DNA from: Prorocentrum cordatum
Lineage: Eukaryota > Sar > Dinophyceae > Prorocentrales > Prorocentraceae
Length of the DNA stretch: 64,000 nucleotides
Direction: 5' to 3'
Assembly (NCBI GenBank): GCA_963575745.1
Contig: CAUYUJ010022437.1
Location: 146,143-210,142 of the forward strand
Under the pieces are notes generated by a model, which was not told the origin of the DNA, did no database searches, and saw nothing but the letters and a program-made list of their open reading frames with translations. Positions 1 through 10,978 of this stretch are shown here, piece by piece (positions within the stretch are counted from its first letter, which is position 1; every line of letters begins with the position of its first letter). The position numbers were made by a program, and so were the translations under genes.

Positions 1-496
1 ATTGCCAGCAGCCACCACAGCGCCTGCTTCTGCCTGGGCGTGCCTGCGGCGTCGTGTCTGGCACAAGGTCGACGACGACTGGGGAGGGGAACCGCCTGAC
101 GAGGCGCATGTCACGCAGAGGATGGTCGGTGCTGGGAGGCACTCGCCAAGGTACAGTTTTGGCAATGTTTGGCCTCTCCTTATTCTCTCGTAGTACTTTT
201 TTGTCTGCGGCGCCAGAGCTCCCTCTGGTGATGCCTCTCGGGACTTCCGAGCTGCCTGCGCCTGGTCTGGGTCCTGGCTCCGTCCGCTCCGGCCTCCGCG
301 GGCGCGTGCGTCTGCCACCGGGAGATCCATCGGATGTGATGCGTTTGATGTCAGGTCTCGGCTCCCACCGAGGTGCTGCATCAGTCGACGCCCTGGCGCC
401 GTTTCCGAGCATGTGGTGGCGCAAGTGGTCCCGATCAAAGGGGCGTGCGCCACCTGCCTCTCCTCCGCCGTCCGCCGTAGAGCTGTGCCCAAAAGC
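1..496. other. No gene recognised
   Basis: GC-rich sequence with open frames in several phases, none with a recognisable domain or a convincing composition. No repeat structure seen. Confidence 0.4.
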
Positions 497-549
497 GGGA
501 GGAGGAGGAGGAGGAGGAGGAGGAGGAGGAGGAGGAGGAGGAGGAGGGG
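497..549 (+). repeat. (GGA)n microsatellite
   Basis: Uninterrupted GGA triplets, about 17 units. The poly-Gly, poly-Arg and poly-Ser frames crossing it are products of the repeat. Confidence 0.9.
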
Positions 550-785
550 AGGTGGCCGAGGAGGCGGCGGAGGGAGGAAGGGCAAGATGATTCAAGGCCG
601 CCCTGGTTGGGAGAAACCTCGGACGCCGCCAACGCAGAAGGCAGCGCCATGCCTCGGCCCGGCGAGCACCTGGCCGGTAGCCGGCCAGAAAGACCCTGGC
701 CGCCTCGCGCAAGGCCCCCGGCGAGCCCTGCTGGCGGCTCCGCGCGCGGTGCGCGGGGCACTCGGCAAGCGTCCTGGCTTGGAGT

Positions 786-1005
786 TCACGGTGCAGCCCC
801 GCGCACGAGAGCCCAACAGACCCGGCCTTCGGTGTAAGTGCGCGGCCAGTCTAGGCGGGGGAGCCCATTCCGCCAGGGCGGTGCGCGACGCCTCCGTGCG
901 CAGGCACCAGGCAAGCAGGTGATGCAGGCATGCGGCTTCGCATCCGTGCAGGGCGCAAGTAATCGGCATGCGGGTGGCCGCCCTGCCTTGGATGGCAGAC
1001 GCTGC

Positions 1006-1060
<55 letters not shown>

Positions 1061-1880
1061 GTGGGGTCAAGCGAGTCTGCTGCTCGAGCCGGGCCTGAAT
1101 CTGCAGCTGAACGAGCTGCTGCTGCAGGGCGAGGTTGTCTCCAGCGGGCGGAGGCGTGGTCGCAGCCCCCTTGGCTGCCACGGGGGGCTGCAGGCGGCGC
1201 AGGGCCAGGCCTCTGCGCGTGCCACGGCGCACGGGCGCGCGCCGGGGCGGCCTCCGCCGAGTGGGCGCCCGGCCGGCGGCCTGAACCGCGGCCCCTGCCC
1301 GCGTCGCGGCTGTTGCGCTCTGCCGGTGCACCGTCGCGCTGGCCACTGCCAGCCGAACTCCTGGACCAGCGGCGTTGGTCGCGGCTACGGGACCGCCAAC
1401 GCGAGCGGCTCGAACTCTGGAGTGGCTACAGGCGGGAGCAGGAGCGGGGGCGGACGGAAGAGGGGGGCACGGGCAAGGAGGCAGAGGCGAGAGACAGGTC
1501 ACAAGTGGCACGCGTGCCCTGCCTCTTGCACCAAGGAGCTGCGAGGGACAGGAGGCGCAGGGGGGGGATCGAGGAAACAGGGAAGTGGAGGGGCAGGTGG
1601 GGCCCGGGCGCCCCGGTGCTGAATCAGTGGTTGTCGAGTGGGACTTGCTCGACTGAGGGGGGCTGGGGCCAGGGCCAGGTGGCAGAATAAGTCCAGGACA
1701 AGGGGGGCTGGGGCCAGGGCCGGAGGGGGAGGCTGGGTCCATGGCCAGGACCAAAGGGCCGACGACGAACGAAAATAAAGGGTACAGGGCGAGGGGGATT
1801 GGGCCAGGGCCAGGGTGCCAGGACCAGAGGGGACGACGACGAGCGTTCTGGGTCCAGCGATAAAGGGTGGACGACGACAA
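786..1880 (-). CDS. Possible polyglutamine-containing ORF, function unknown
   Basis: A 364-codon minus-strand frame. Between about 1145 and 1062 it reads as a Gln/Leu-rich heptad-like stretch (NLALQQQLVQLQIQARLEQQ), then about 20 CAG codons with one CAA interruption (1059-1001). That short part looks like a coding Q-rich coiled coil. The flanking parts are Arg/Pro/Ala-rich and may be only GC-driven, and the N-terminal third runs into the minisatellite at 1660-2350. No domain is recognised. It may be one exon of a larger minus-strand gene or non-coding. Confidence 0.25.
1001..1059 (+). repeat. (CTG)n / (CAG)n microsatellite
   Basis: About 20 CTG triplets on the plus strand with one TTG interruption. 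It is the only long CTG/CAG tract in the left 6 kb and encodes polyglutamine in the minus-strand frame described above. Confidence 0.92.
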
Positions 1881-2350
1881 GCGAAAATACAGGGTCCAGG
1901 GCGAGGGGGACTGGGGCCAGGGCCAGGGGGGGGGGGGGGGGGGGCTGGGTCCAGGGCCCGGGCCAGCGGGGCGAGGGGAGCTGGGGCCAGGACCAGGGGG
2001 GGAGGTTGGGTCCAGGGCCAGGACCAGAGGGACGACGACGAGCGAAAATACAGTGTCCAGGGCGAGGTGGACTGGGGCCAGGGCCGGGGGGTGAGGCTGG
2101 GTCCAGGGCCAGGGCCAGCGGGGCGAGGGGGGCTGGGGCCAGGACCAGGGGGTGAGGTTGGGTCCAGGGCCAGGACCAGAGTGACGACGACGAGCGAAAA
2201 TACAGGGTCCAGGGCGAGGGGGACTGGGGCCAGGGCCGGGGGGGGAAGCTGGGTCCAGGGCCAGGGCCAGTGGGGCGAGGGGGGCTGGGGCCAGGGCCAG
2301 GGGGGAAGCCTGGGTCCAGGGCCAGGACTAGAGGGAGGACGACGAGCGAA
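1660..2350 (+). repeat. G-rich minisatellite with GACGACGAGCGAAAATA modules
   Basis: Modules of GGGTCCAGGGCCAGGGCCAG type alternate with a GACGACGAGCGAAAATACAGG module that recurs near 1761, 1830, 1871, 2032, 2184 and 2338. The later copies are about 150 bp apart, so there is a higher-order unit. G-runs in every module would allow G-quadruplex structure. Confidence 0.85.
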
Positions 2351-2550
2351 AATAAGGAGGTCCGAGCTCTAGAGCACAACTGTGAAAGATACCTGTGCCA
2401 TAAGACATGGAGCGAGAAGCCAGGTTCATCCGCCCGGCCCCCCATTGCACCAAGCAGCCCCGCTGGGCTGTTCCGGAGCAGTCGGGCAGGCAGAGCAGGC
2501 AGGGCAGGGCAGGCAGGACAGGCAGGGCAGGGGAAGAGGACGCAGGACGC

Positions 2551-2646
2551 AGGAGGAGGAGGAGGAGGAGGAGGGTGGCATGAGGAGGAGGAGGAGGAGG
2601 AGGAGGAGGAGGAGGAGGAGGAGGAGGAGGAGGAGGAGGAGGAGGG
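2551..2646 (+). repeat. (GGA)n microsatellite
   Basis: GGA triplets over about 95 bases with one interruption (GTGGCAT). Confidence 0.9.
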
Positions 2647-3049
2647 ACGTGGAGGAGGGGGCATGCGGAGGAGTCGTCGCCGCCGTCTCGCTGGTCCTTG
2701 CTCTCGTTCCGTCTGCTGCCCCGCGCCTCGTCTCGTGCGCTGGGGTCTCGCCGTGCTGCTGCGCACGCGGCCCCCATCGCGGTGGGGCCGCTTGTGTTGC
2801 ACGGGTACCCAGTGTCGGCATCAGGCCAGGCCACGAGACAGAACGGGGTTGGGCTGAGCCTCGGCCGTCGAGGCCGCCATCCCCGGCGCAGGGGAGGCCG
2901 CGGTGGCAGTCGGCAGCCCTGCCCTCCATCGATTCCTCGGCTGGCCAGGGGAGGGCAACGGCCAAGAATCCTCCCACACTCCACTCGAGCCCCCTCCCCT
3001 CCGTCCCCGCTCCCCGCCCTCCCCGCGTCCTGCCCCTCCTCAGGCATCC

Positions 3050-3222
3050 GACGTCCTGAGCTTCTCGATGCCGGATCCCTGGAGGTCTGGACTCTGGACC
3101 TTTGCCCCAGAGCCGGCTCGGCATCCTGAGCAGCTGTTGGACGGCCCTGGCCCCCAGAGGCCGAAGAGGTGGGGAAAGCCTCCGCCCTACCCCTCTCGAG
3201 ACGTTGGACGCCTGGGTCCCTC
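3050..3222 (-). mobile_element. Diverged copy of family A TIR element
   Basis: Reads in the same order as the minus-strand copies at 6600 and 56724: a GGTCTGGAC-like block, then CATCCTGAG, then CCCCCAGAGGCCGAAGA, then an AAAGCCTCCGCC-like block and TTGGACGCCTGGG at the end. Substantially diverged, so the boundaries are approximate. Confidence 0.45.
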
Positions 3223-3234
3223 TCTCTGTCCGTC

Positions 3235-3290
3235 TCTCTTTTTTTTTTTTTCTCTCTCTCTCTCTCTCTATCCCTCTCTCTCTGCCCCTC
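3235..3290 (+). repeat. Poly-T followed by (CT)n
   Basis: A T-run followed by CT dinucleotides. A short (CT)n recurs at about 3836-3863. Confidence 0.85.
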
Positions 3291-3590
3291 GTCGCGCGCC
3301 GCCGCGCGCGGCCGCTCGAGACCCGACGCCCGGCGCGGGGCAAGCCTCCGGCCTGCCCACCTATAGGGTGCCCGCACCGCGGCCGGCCTTCGGGCGGGGA
3401 CCCCTCGGGGCGGAGGGACCCGCGGGCCAGCGCGGCGAGGGCGGGCACCTGCCGGGTGGCGCCCCGCCGCCTCCTGCTCTGCCGTGCGGCCGCCGGGAAG
3501 GGAAAGGGGGCCCCCATCGGAGGAAAGAGGCACCCGTGCCGCTGCCCTAAACCTTCTTCGAAGTCTTCCCCCCAGATCTGGGCTGTCGGA

Positions 3591-3685
3591 TGGGCCCCCT
3601 CGTCTCCGCCGCTGGATTCGCCTCGCAGTTCTGGTCTGAGCGCGCCCCGGGAGAGGTGCGGGGAGCAGCGGCATCGGCACCGTGC
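3591..3685 (+). repeat. Family C dispersed repeat, copy 1
   Basis: Carries the shared string GCTGGATTCGCCTCG, then a TTCTGGTC..GAGCGC block and GGAGAGGTNCGGGGAGCAGCGGNATCGG. The same blocks in the same order occur at 42902, 57201, 57508 and 58319. Confidence 0.75.
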
Positions 3686-3831
3686 GTCGGTTCCCCCGTC
3701 TGCTGCTGCCGCCGGGAAGGAGACGGGCCCTCGGGCAAACGGGTCCTGAGGCGCAGGCGTCTCGGCCATCAGGGAGCGACGCGGGATGAAAACCTGGCCC
3801 TCTGGGGGAAGGCCAGAGGGTCCACGCCGGG

Positions 3832-3863
<32 letters not shown>

Positions 3864-4323
3864 TAGACACCGGCTCACCTCCCGAGTTCGCATATCGCAG
3901 ATCGGCTCGCGCAGCTCGTGCAGATCTGGTGGCGTTTTCGTTTGCATGGCCCCGGGGGCCAGGACCCGTGTCCCACGGGACCCGCTGCCCTGATGCTGGT
4001 GTCGCCGCCCCATACAGTCTTGTTCCTGCCGCTGTTGCTCCCTTCTCCGTCCAGCTTCCTTCTGAAGGGGCTCGTCCCCGTCGTCCCACAATCAGGAGAA
4101 AAAATAGCACATAGACACAATTAATCGTCGATTCCCCCAAACATATGGGAAAATATGGGAAGTGGGGGGAGAAAGCACACCCAGAAAATATGGGAAAGTA
4201 TGGGGAATATTTTTATTTGTGTGTATTTGATTGGTGTGTCCCAGGGCCCCTTCACACGAGCTGTGTCCTGAGGCCAGCCGGAGCGTTTCGCTCGAGGTTT
4301 CCTCACCGTGTATTGGGTCGGGG

Positions 4324-4470
4324 TCACCGCACGGTTTTGGGACTCGGGTCGTGCTCCGAGGATGTCTCGGGCGACAGGGGCCTCCGGGGTCCCAAGACCG
4401 TGCGGTGACGGACCGTGCGGTGAGGTCTGAGGGGATTTCGACGTCACCGCACGGTCTGTCACCGCACAGT
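4324..4470. repeat. Inverted TCACCGCACGGT repeat cluster
   Basis: An 85-bp inverted repeat (4324-4408) starts TCACCGCACGGTTTTGGGAC and ends GTCCCAAGACCGTGCGGTGA. Three more copies of the motif follow at 4411-4423 (reverse), 4444-4456 and 4459-4470 (forward), again as an inverted pair. Confidence 0.8.
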
Positions 4471-4499
4471 TTCGGGACTCCAAATACTGCCCCGAAGCT

Positions 4500-4740
4500 C
4501 GAAGGTTCCAACGGTTACACGGATGGAAGCCAGGCCCTTTGCAAATTGGGCCTCTTGCAGTAGCGACGCGCACATTCGTTCAAAAGATTCCCAGCAACGA
4601 AAACACGGACGGAGGGAGTCTTTTTGAAAATGGGATTCTCGCCTGAACGCCGCGCGCATTCGCCCTAAAAACTTACAACCGTTAATCACGAGGATGGAGG
4701 TCGGTTCCTTTCAAAGTGGGGCTCTCGCTTGAGGCATTGT
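4500..4740 (+). repeat. Family E ~82-bp repeat, about three diverged units
   Basis: Units contain GCGCACATTCG, CACGGATGGAGG-like and AAANTGGGNCTCTCGC blocks. These match the tandem arrays at 11540-12030 and 52640-53150. Confidence 0.6.
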
Positions 4741-4915
4741 GGCGTACGCGTACGCTGCGTTGCACATGGCTACCGTAGTGTGCACAGGCGCTGCAGTGCT
4801 CACAGGCGTTATGATGCACGGAAGCACTATGTGTAACACAGGCGTTGTGGTGCACGCAGCTGCTGTGGCGTGCACAGGCGTTTTGGTGTACGCAAGCATT
4901 GCGGTGCAGCATGAT
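4740..4915 (+). repeat. GTGCACAGGCGTTGTGGT minisatellite, block 1
   Basis: About 18-24 base degenerate units built on GTGCACAGGCG / GTGGTGCACGC. A second, longer block lies at 5478. Confidence 0.8.
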
Positions 4916-5477
4916 GATATCAGAGGAGGAAGGGCAGGACGAGGAGGAGGAGGCGGAGGAGCAGTAGGAGGTGCGAAGGGGGAGTGAGCCAGATATCAGC
5001 ACATTCACAGCTTGGTGGCTCCACTGTTGGGGGGGCCTGCGGGTTCTCGTTGTCGTCCGTTGTTGCCTCTGGCCGCAGATAGTTGGATCGCTGGCGCAGA
5101 GAAGGCGCAGCGGCGACCCCAGCACGGGCGTTCAAGGTTGGGACGCGCCGGGGGCGCCTTTGGGCTCCAGCATTCTCAGAAACGATCCCGCTGTGGGAGA
5201 TCATGGTTCGAGATTCGGCCGATAGCTTCCAGTTGCGCAGATCTATCGAGATCGAACGATCCACGCGGTGGCAGAAGCCAGCTTCCAAGGCGTCACGACA
5301 CAGAGGGTTCCGAGGGAAAGGATCCGTAAGTTTTGTTGTTTTCTTGCCCCCTCTGTGCTTCTCGGTGGGCCCTGGGGCCGTCAGAACACGATTCTCGCTG
5401 TCAAATTCGTCCTGCTGGCGCCCCTGGGGTCCACGGCCCGTTTCCCTTGCTGTGCCCGCTGGCACGATTGGCGTTGC

Positions 5478-5835
5478 AGTGTACACCACACAGGCGTTGT
5501 GGTGCACGGAGGCTTTGTGGTGTGCACCGTCCCTGTGGTCGCTGTGGTGTACACAGGCGTTGTGGTGTACACGGGCATGCTGGTGCACGTGGGCACCGTG
5601 GTGTACACAGGTGTTTTTGCTCATGCGGCTGCTGAAGTGTGCACAGGCATCGTGTTGTATACAGGCGATGTTGGGCTGTGGTGCGCGCGGTTGCTGTGGT
5701 GTACGGAGGCATCGTGGTGTACGCAGGCGGCGCCGCGTTGCACGCAAGCGTTGGCATAGTTCTGCGCACAGGGACTGGCACGCAGGCGTTGGGCGTCGTC
5801 GTGCGCACAGGGACTGTAGTGCACACAGGCGACTG
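5478..5835 (+). repeat. GTGCACAGGCGTTGTGGT minisatellite, block 2
   Basis: Same degenerate unit as the block at 4740, about 18 units long. The Cys/His/Val-rich reading frames on both strands come from it. Confidence 0.85.
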
Positions 5836-6599
5836 ACGTGCTGGTGGCTCGGGCTCACCCTGGCGGGTGCATGCTGCGGCCGCCGCTCCCGTCACGTATC
5901 CCCGCGCCCGCGACCCCCCCGACATCCGTCGGTCGTCTCCCTCCGACGCATGTCGCATGTCGGGGTCGCGCCGCCCGTGCCCACGCGCTGCTGATGCTGC
6001 CTTCGCACCGCTCAAGCCTGGTCAGTGTATTTTCGGGCGTGCAGATTCGGCTTCTCGGGTCTGCCACGCCACAATACGCACAAACACCCCCCCCCTGAGG
6101 ATCGTTCCTGGACCTCACAGGAAGGTAGCAGTGTATAAGTCGCAATTGAGAGCCAACGACCTTATCCACCGCCACCCCCCTTGGAGGCACAGGAAAAGCT
6201 CTTCGGCCAGCGGGTGTGCATAGATTTCCGTGGCGCATCGTCGGATGTTCTGCCGCTTGCGCTGCCGCTGGTCGTGACCGAGGTTCCGAGAATCCGTCCA
6301 AGGGGTTTGTCGGGGGTTGCCTCCCATGGAGGCGTCGTCCTCAGATACCCGCTCAGCTGGATATCGTCGTGGTTGAGACGTCGCCGTCGTACATACCTGC
6401 TCGTCCTTGGCACTGGCACCCGTCCGCTTGTTCTCCCTCATGCGAATGCGACGCGTGCCGTGGGCTGTCCCCTGCCGCAGCTGCACCCTGCCGCTTTCTG
6501 GCGCCCTCAGCTTCGCGGGCCTCGCTCTCGGGCTTTGTCTCGCCTGCGCTTGTCTTGCGGCGTCTGCGCTCGGCGCGCGCGTGAGCAGCACATCCACAG
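5836..6599. other. No gene or repeat recognised
   Basis: Open frames exist on both strands but none has a recognisable domain. Nothing structural seen. Confidence 0.35.
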
Positions 6600-6778
6600 C
6601 CCGGACATCATGATTTTTTCATAACGGCGACCCCCAGAGGTCTCGACCCATTCCCCGGGGCCGGTTTCTCATCACGAGTTGTTTTTTGACTGCCCCGAGG
6701 CCCGGTAAGGGCCCCCAGAGGCCGAAGATAGCGACAAACCTCCCGCCACGATGCTTTCGCAACGCAACGTGGTCTGGG
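6600..6778 (-). mobile_element. Family A TIR element (minus orientation)
   Basis: 179 bp bounded by CCCGGACATCATG and GGTCTGGG. The core blocks GGTCTCGACCCATTCCCC, GAGTTGTTTTTTGACTG, CCCAGAGGCCGAAGATAG and AAACCTCCCGCC match the other copies. No coding capacity, so it would be non-autonomous. Confidence 0.75.
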
Positions 6779-6902
6779 CAGGTGGCTGGACTGCTGGGAT
6801 CGGTCCCGGTAGTCGTGAGAGTGTGGTAAATCGAAGCTGAACTTCTGGAAACAGGATGCCTCTTTCCTCCTTGTAGGGCTGCTTATCACGATGACGGTGC
6901 CG

Positions 6903-6907
6903 ATGAC

Positions 6908-6959
<52 letters not shown>

Positions 6960-7050
6960 CTGATGCTGATGCTGATGCTGATGCTGATGCTGATGCTGAT
7001 GTTGATGCTGATGCTGATGCTGATGCTGATGCTGATGCTGATGCTGATGC
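6903..7050 (+). repeat. (GAT)n joined to (GCTGAT)n
   Basis: About 18 GAT triplets change abruptly into a hexanucleotide array TGATGC (about 15 units, one TGATGT). The same two-phase pattern is seen at 30003-30300. Confidence 0.92.
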
Positions 7051-7935
7051 TGTTTTCTCCGACGCTGCTGGAATATCTGATATTTCGTGGCACTGCAGAA
7101 TGTGGGCTCGCCCCAGACTCCTCGAACTTCTAGGGCTGCGGAGGACGATCCATGGAGAGGAAGCATGATGCCAAATCGTTTCCAGATGTCCAAAACATGT
7201 CTTCAACATGTTTTAGACATGTAAAACAATCAGATGTACAAACATGTTTAGGACATGTTCCGAAATTTGGAACACGTTATAAGTCCGATGATGGGACTGT
7301 TAGGGTGTCCACTGTCGTGGCGTCCACAGTGCTGGGGCTCCTCCTGACAGCGTCTCGGCTGCAAACCCGACTTGTCTGGCTGATGCTCTGGGGGGGCCTG
7401 TGCTCAGGGGAGGCTGCAGCACCGCTCAACGATGCGCTGTTTAAACCGAACCTGCAGGGTGGGCCCTTTCCCAAATCCGTGCTTCGGTGCGGATCGTAAG
7501 CGCGCCTCGTCTCCGTCGTCGTCGTCGTCGGCGTCGTCGTGGTCGTGGTGCGTGTTGCTCTGCTCGGGATTCTGTTTCCCTTATGCAGTGACCACCACCA
7601 CCGTCTCGGCTGCAGGCCTGCACGGACTGCAGGCGGCCGTCGGCCCCCCCGGTGCAGTCGCTAGGGGGGTGCCGGCCGGCCGGCCGCAGCGCTCGGCCCG
7701 GCCAGGCGCGCGCGCGGTCGGCGGCGGGGATGGCTCGCCGTCTGCCCTGCGCTCGCCCGGCGGGCTGGCGACTGCCCTTCGTCGATCAAACGGCGCGAAG
7801 ATGGGGACAACATCGCATCGGGACAACTCGAAAAATCTCGGAGAATCGGCGGGTTTGGAGGATGTATTGGGCGCCGCGGCCGCTCCAGAGCGTTCCGGAA
7901 CGCTCTGAGAGCGCGGCTGCCCTTAGTTCGGCGAG

Positions 7936-8099
7936 CGAAGAACGGTATAAAATAACCTTTTTCGATGTCGGAGGCGCCTGTCCCTGGGCGGCTGGAAGGT
8001 TCATACCCCTACGGCGGCGCCGTAAGGTCATAGACTTTCCAGCCGCCCTGGGACAGGCGCCCCCGACAGCGAACAAGGTTATTTTATACCGTTCTTCGC
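7936..8099. mobile_element. 164-bp near-perfect hairpin element
   Basis: The arms begin CGAAGAACGGTATAAAATAA and end with the reverse complement TTATTTTATACCGTTCTTCG, and pairing continues inward to a centre at CCTACGGCGGCGCCGTAAGG. Both strands therefore translate to nearly the same peptide. It resembles a foldback MITE or introner-type insertion. No clear target-site duplication seen. Confidence 0.8.
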
Positions 8100-8326
8100 C
8101 CATTAATTAGTCAAGCAGTGGCGAGGGGTCCTGGCGTGCCTGTAGCCCTACCAAACAAGGTCCTAAGGACCTTTTTGTGGTTCCCACGGGTTGTTCTTGG
8201 AGCATTTCTGGGGTTGAGACCGTCGTGTTTAACACCCGGGGCTTATGTTCTAAGAGCATTGTATACGTTCTTGGAGCATTTTGGGGTTCTGAGAACATTT
8301 CCTCTCGGATTTCGCGCGGTCGCGTT

Positions 8327-8514
8327 CCCAGACAGGATCGTGTCGTAGGACAAAAAAACAGGACGGCAAGGCTTTCACTATTGTCGGCCCTTCTGGGGGC
8401 CCTCGCCGGGCCCTGGGACCGTCGAAAAACGGTTCAGGATGAAAAACTGGCCCAAGAAAGGGTTTGGTTTCCGGGGACGCCGTGTTGAAAAAATTAGGAC
8501 GTCGCATGTTTGGG
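8327..8514 (+). mobile_element. Family A TIR element
   Basis: 188 bp from CCCAGACAGGATCGTGTCG to GACGTCGCATGTTTGGG, with the shared internal blocks GGGGGCCCTCGCCGGGCC and GACCGTCGAAAAACGG. Terminal inverted repeats are evident at both ends. Confidence 0.8.
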
Positions 8515-10476
8515 TCGTTTCCAGTGGCCCAGTGGCCGCTTTATCATCCCTAAGTCATGGTTCTGGGGAAGGGTTCTCACAGACCACGGTCATCCCATTC
8601 GTGGATTCGGTGGTTCGTTGCCTTACGGCTGCTCCGCTCCCTCGCTCACCTCGCGGGCACAAGGCGGTTGATCCCCGAGCTCGACGCGGATCGCGGCGCG
8701 TGGGAGAGACAAGGTCCCCGCAAGATGCAACGCAAACTTTTTGGTTGGTTCCAACGTGCGGCGTCTCCTCGCAGGCCTCAGTACGTTTGTCTGCACCATA
8801 TGCGCGTTGCTCCCCGCTGCTTATCGCAATGCTTGACCGCCGCGTCTGACACTCACCCTGCGGCGTTGTGCGCATTCCCTGCGTGTGGCCGATGGTCGAG
8901 ACCCTCCCGGGAGTTTTTACCCTTTTCTTTTTGAGTCGCTCTCGGCGGTTGATCCCCGAGCTCGGCCGCGACCTGCTTGCACAATGAGTCTAACAATCGG
9001 CGCCTTGCCTGTCCACGGGGGCATTCGAAGCTACGAAGGTGCCCGCAGCCCCCGTTGTGCAGCCTTTCTCCACCACGGCGGCCGTGAACCGCGCCGCACC
9101 CTTCCGCAGACCGAGTGAAGCGATCGCCATCGTCACCTGGGGGTGGCCGCCTGGATTGCTGACGCTATGAGACCCCAGTGGTTTCTCAGCAGATCTCGCC
9201 CCACACAGACTACTCACCACGGACTGCACCACATAGGTTGCACATGTGCTGCACGGCATGGGGCGTCCATCAAGAGCCTGACAACCTCGTGCTCGGAGTC
9301 CACGCAGGCAAAGGCTCAGGCACACACTCGCAAACATATGTCTGCAGCATATCCCTCTGCAGTCTTATGCAGTCCTTCCATCTCCCATACGTGTCCCCGT
9401 TGTCCTCCTCCTCCTTCTCCCCCCTTCCTGTCCTCCTCGTCTTCCTCCTCCTTAGTCCTCTTCCGTCTTCCTCACGTCGCCCCCTCCCCTCCTAATTACA
9501 CTTCCTCGTCCTTTTCCCTCTGCACCCCAAGGACACCTCCCGACCCCCCTCGATTCCTCTTGGGCACCTGACCTCCACAAGAGTCTTGAGGCCTGTTCTA
9601 CAACCATCTACAGGCTCCAAATATCATTATCCTGCTTCACCTGCTCCCCCTCCTCCCTCTGTTCGCTGTGCCCTAGTCCCTCTTGATCGTTCTCCCTCCT
9701 TCTCCTCCTCGCCATCCTTGTGCACCCGCTTCCCCCCTCTTCCTCGTCTGCATCTTTGTACAATTTCTGCTCCGCCGACTTGGAGCTCGCGCGAGGTGCA
9801 TGCGAAGCGGCCCCTTCTAAGAAGAGGCCGCCGTTACGCCCTCTTGCAGGCGCCCCGAGGGAGGGAGGGCTGCGGAGGGGAACAGGAAAGGTAGCCGAGA
9901 GGGAGAGTTGAAGAGGGAGAGAGAGGAGGAGGGGAGAAGGGAGGACGGGAGGGGAGGGGGGGAAGGGGGACCAAGAGGGGGATCCAGAGGGAGAGAGGGA
10001 GAAAGATGGGGGGAATGGGGGGGAGGGAAGGATGTATGCCGCGGAGAGGTGTGATTCGGCTCTGGAAGTGCCGAATTTGCGCAAGGTCAGATTTGTTCCA
10101 CTGCCCACTGCCTGCCCTGCCCTGTTCTCGAGCCGCCGTGGCAGCGCGTCCGCATTGCCCGCCTGGCTCCTCTTGCCCAGGGGTGTCCTGCACACGGGGC
10201 CTGCACCGCTGGGGGCCGTGACTCGCCAGTGAAGCGCACTGTCAATGACGCGCCGCCGTCGTCGGCGAGCCACCCCCTCGCTCCTCTCCGAAGGCCGGGG
10301 TGCGTCTCCGACGGCGGCACGCCGACGGGCTCCCCACGGCAGCGGGACGCGGAACCTGCCGCCGCTCCCTGGTGGTCACGCGGACCGTCGTATCTCTGCT
10401 CCGCTTCGGGCCCCTTTGTCCCCACGGGTCGACGCGGCGCGAGAGGAGTCGCAGAGACCACCGGGTCGGCCGGAGG
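8515..10476. other. No convincing gene; one direct repeat and a pyrimidine-rich tract
   Basis: The motif GGCGGTTGATCCCCGAGCTC occurs twice (8663 and 8944). A TC-rich tract spans 9395-9770 and a GA-rich one 9890-10020. The only frame with slightly natural composition is on the minus strand at 8990-9337 and is listed separately. Confidence 0.4.
8990..9337 (-). CDS. Hypothetical ORF, unrecognised
   Basis: 115 codons. The C-terminal half (after a Met at about 9128) has a balanced composition with Ala, Val, Lys and Gly (starting MAIASLGLRKGAARF) and few of the Arg/Pro runs that mark GC-driven frames here. No domain, signal or splice context identified. It may be a non-coding frame. Confidence 0.18.
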   Translation of the reverse strand: MFASVCLSLCLRGLRARGCQALDGRPMPCSTCATYVVQSVVSSLCGARSAEKPLGSHSVSNPGGHPQVTMAIASLGLRKGAARFTAAVVEKGCTTGAAGTFVASNAPVDRQGADC

Positions 10477-10575
10477 AGGAGGAGGAGGAGGAGGAGGAGG
10501 AGGAGGAGGAGGAGGAGGAGGGAGGAGGAGGGAGGAGGAGGAGGAGGAGGAGGAGGAGGAGGAGGAGGAGGAGGA
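10477..10575 (+). repeat. (GGA)n microsatellite
   Basis: GGA triplets with two GGGAGGA slips. Confidence 0.9.
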
Positions 10576-10786
10576 GCGGCCGGTGGCTCGGATCGGGATG
10601 CTGCGAGGCACGCGCGGGCGCGCGTCAGCTCCAGAGCCCGCGGCGCACCGCCGTCGAGCGGGGCGCCCCGCGGGGGTGGGCGCCCACGTGCGCCCCCACT
10701 GGCCGAGAGCCTGGCCGCACGGGCCGGTCGGTGCACGGGATGCCGAGCGACCACGGGCGCCTGCCAGCCGAGGCCGTGACGGCTAA

Positions 10787-10972
10787 CCCAGACCCCCTCG
10801 AGTTCTGAAAAAGTCACGACGGGAGGTTTTTCAGTATTTTTGGCCTCTGGGGGCCCTTACCGGCCCTCGGGACCGTCAAAAAACGACTCAGGACGAAGAA
10901 CCGGTCCCGGGGGATGGGTCCAGACCGCTGGGGGTCGACGTCATGAAAAATTCATGACGTCGGGGGTCTGGG
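10787..10972 (+). mobile_element. Family A TIR element
   Basis: 186 bp from CCCAGACCCCCTCGAG to ACGTCGGGGGTCTGGG. It contains a perfect internal palindrome CGTCATGAAAAATTCATGACG near its 3' end. Core blocks are shared with the copies at 8327, 33021 and 42499. Confidence 0.8.
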
Positions 10973-10978
10973 AATGGA

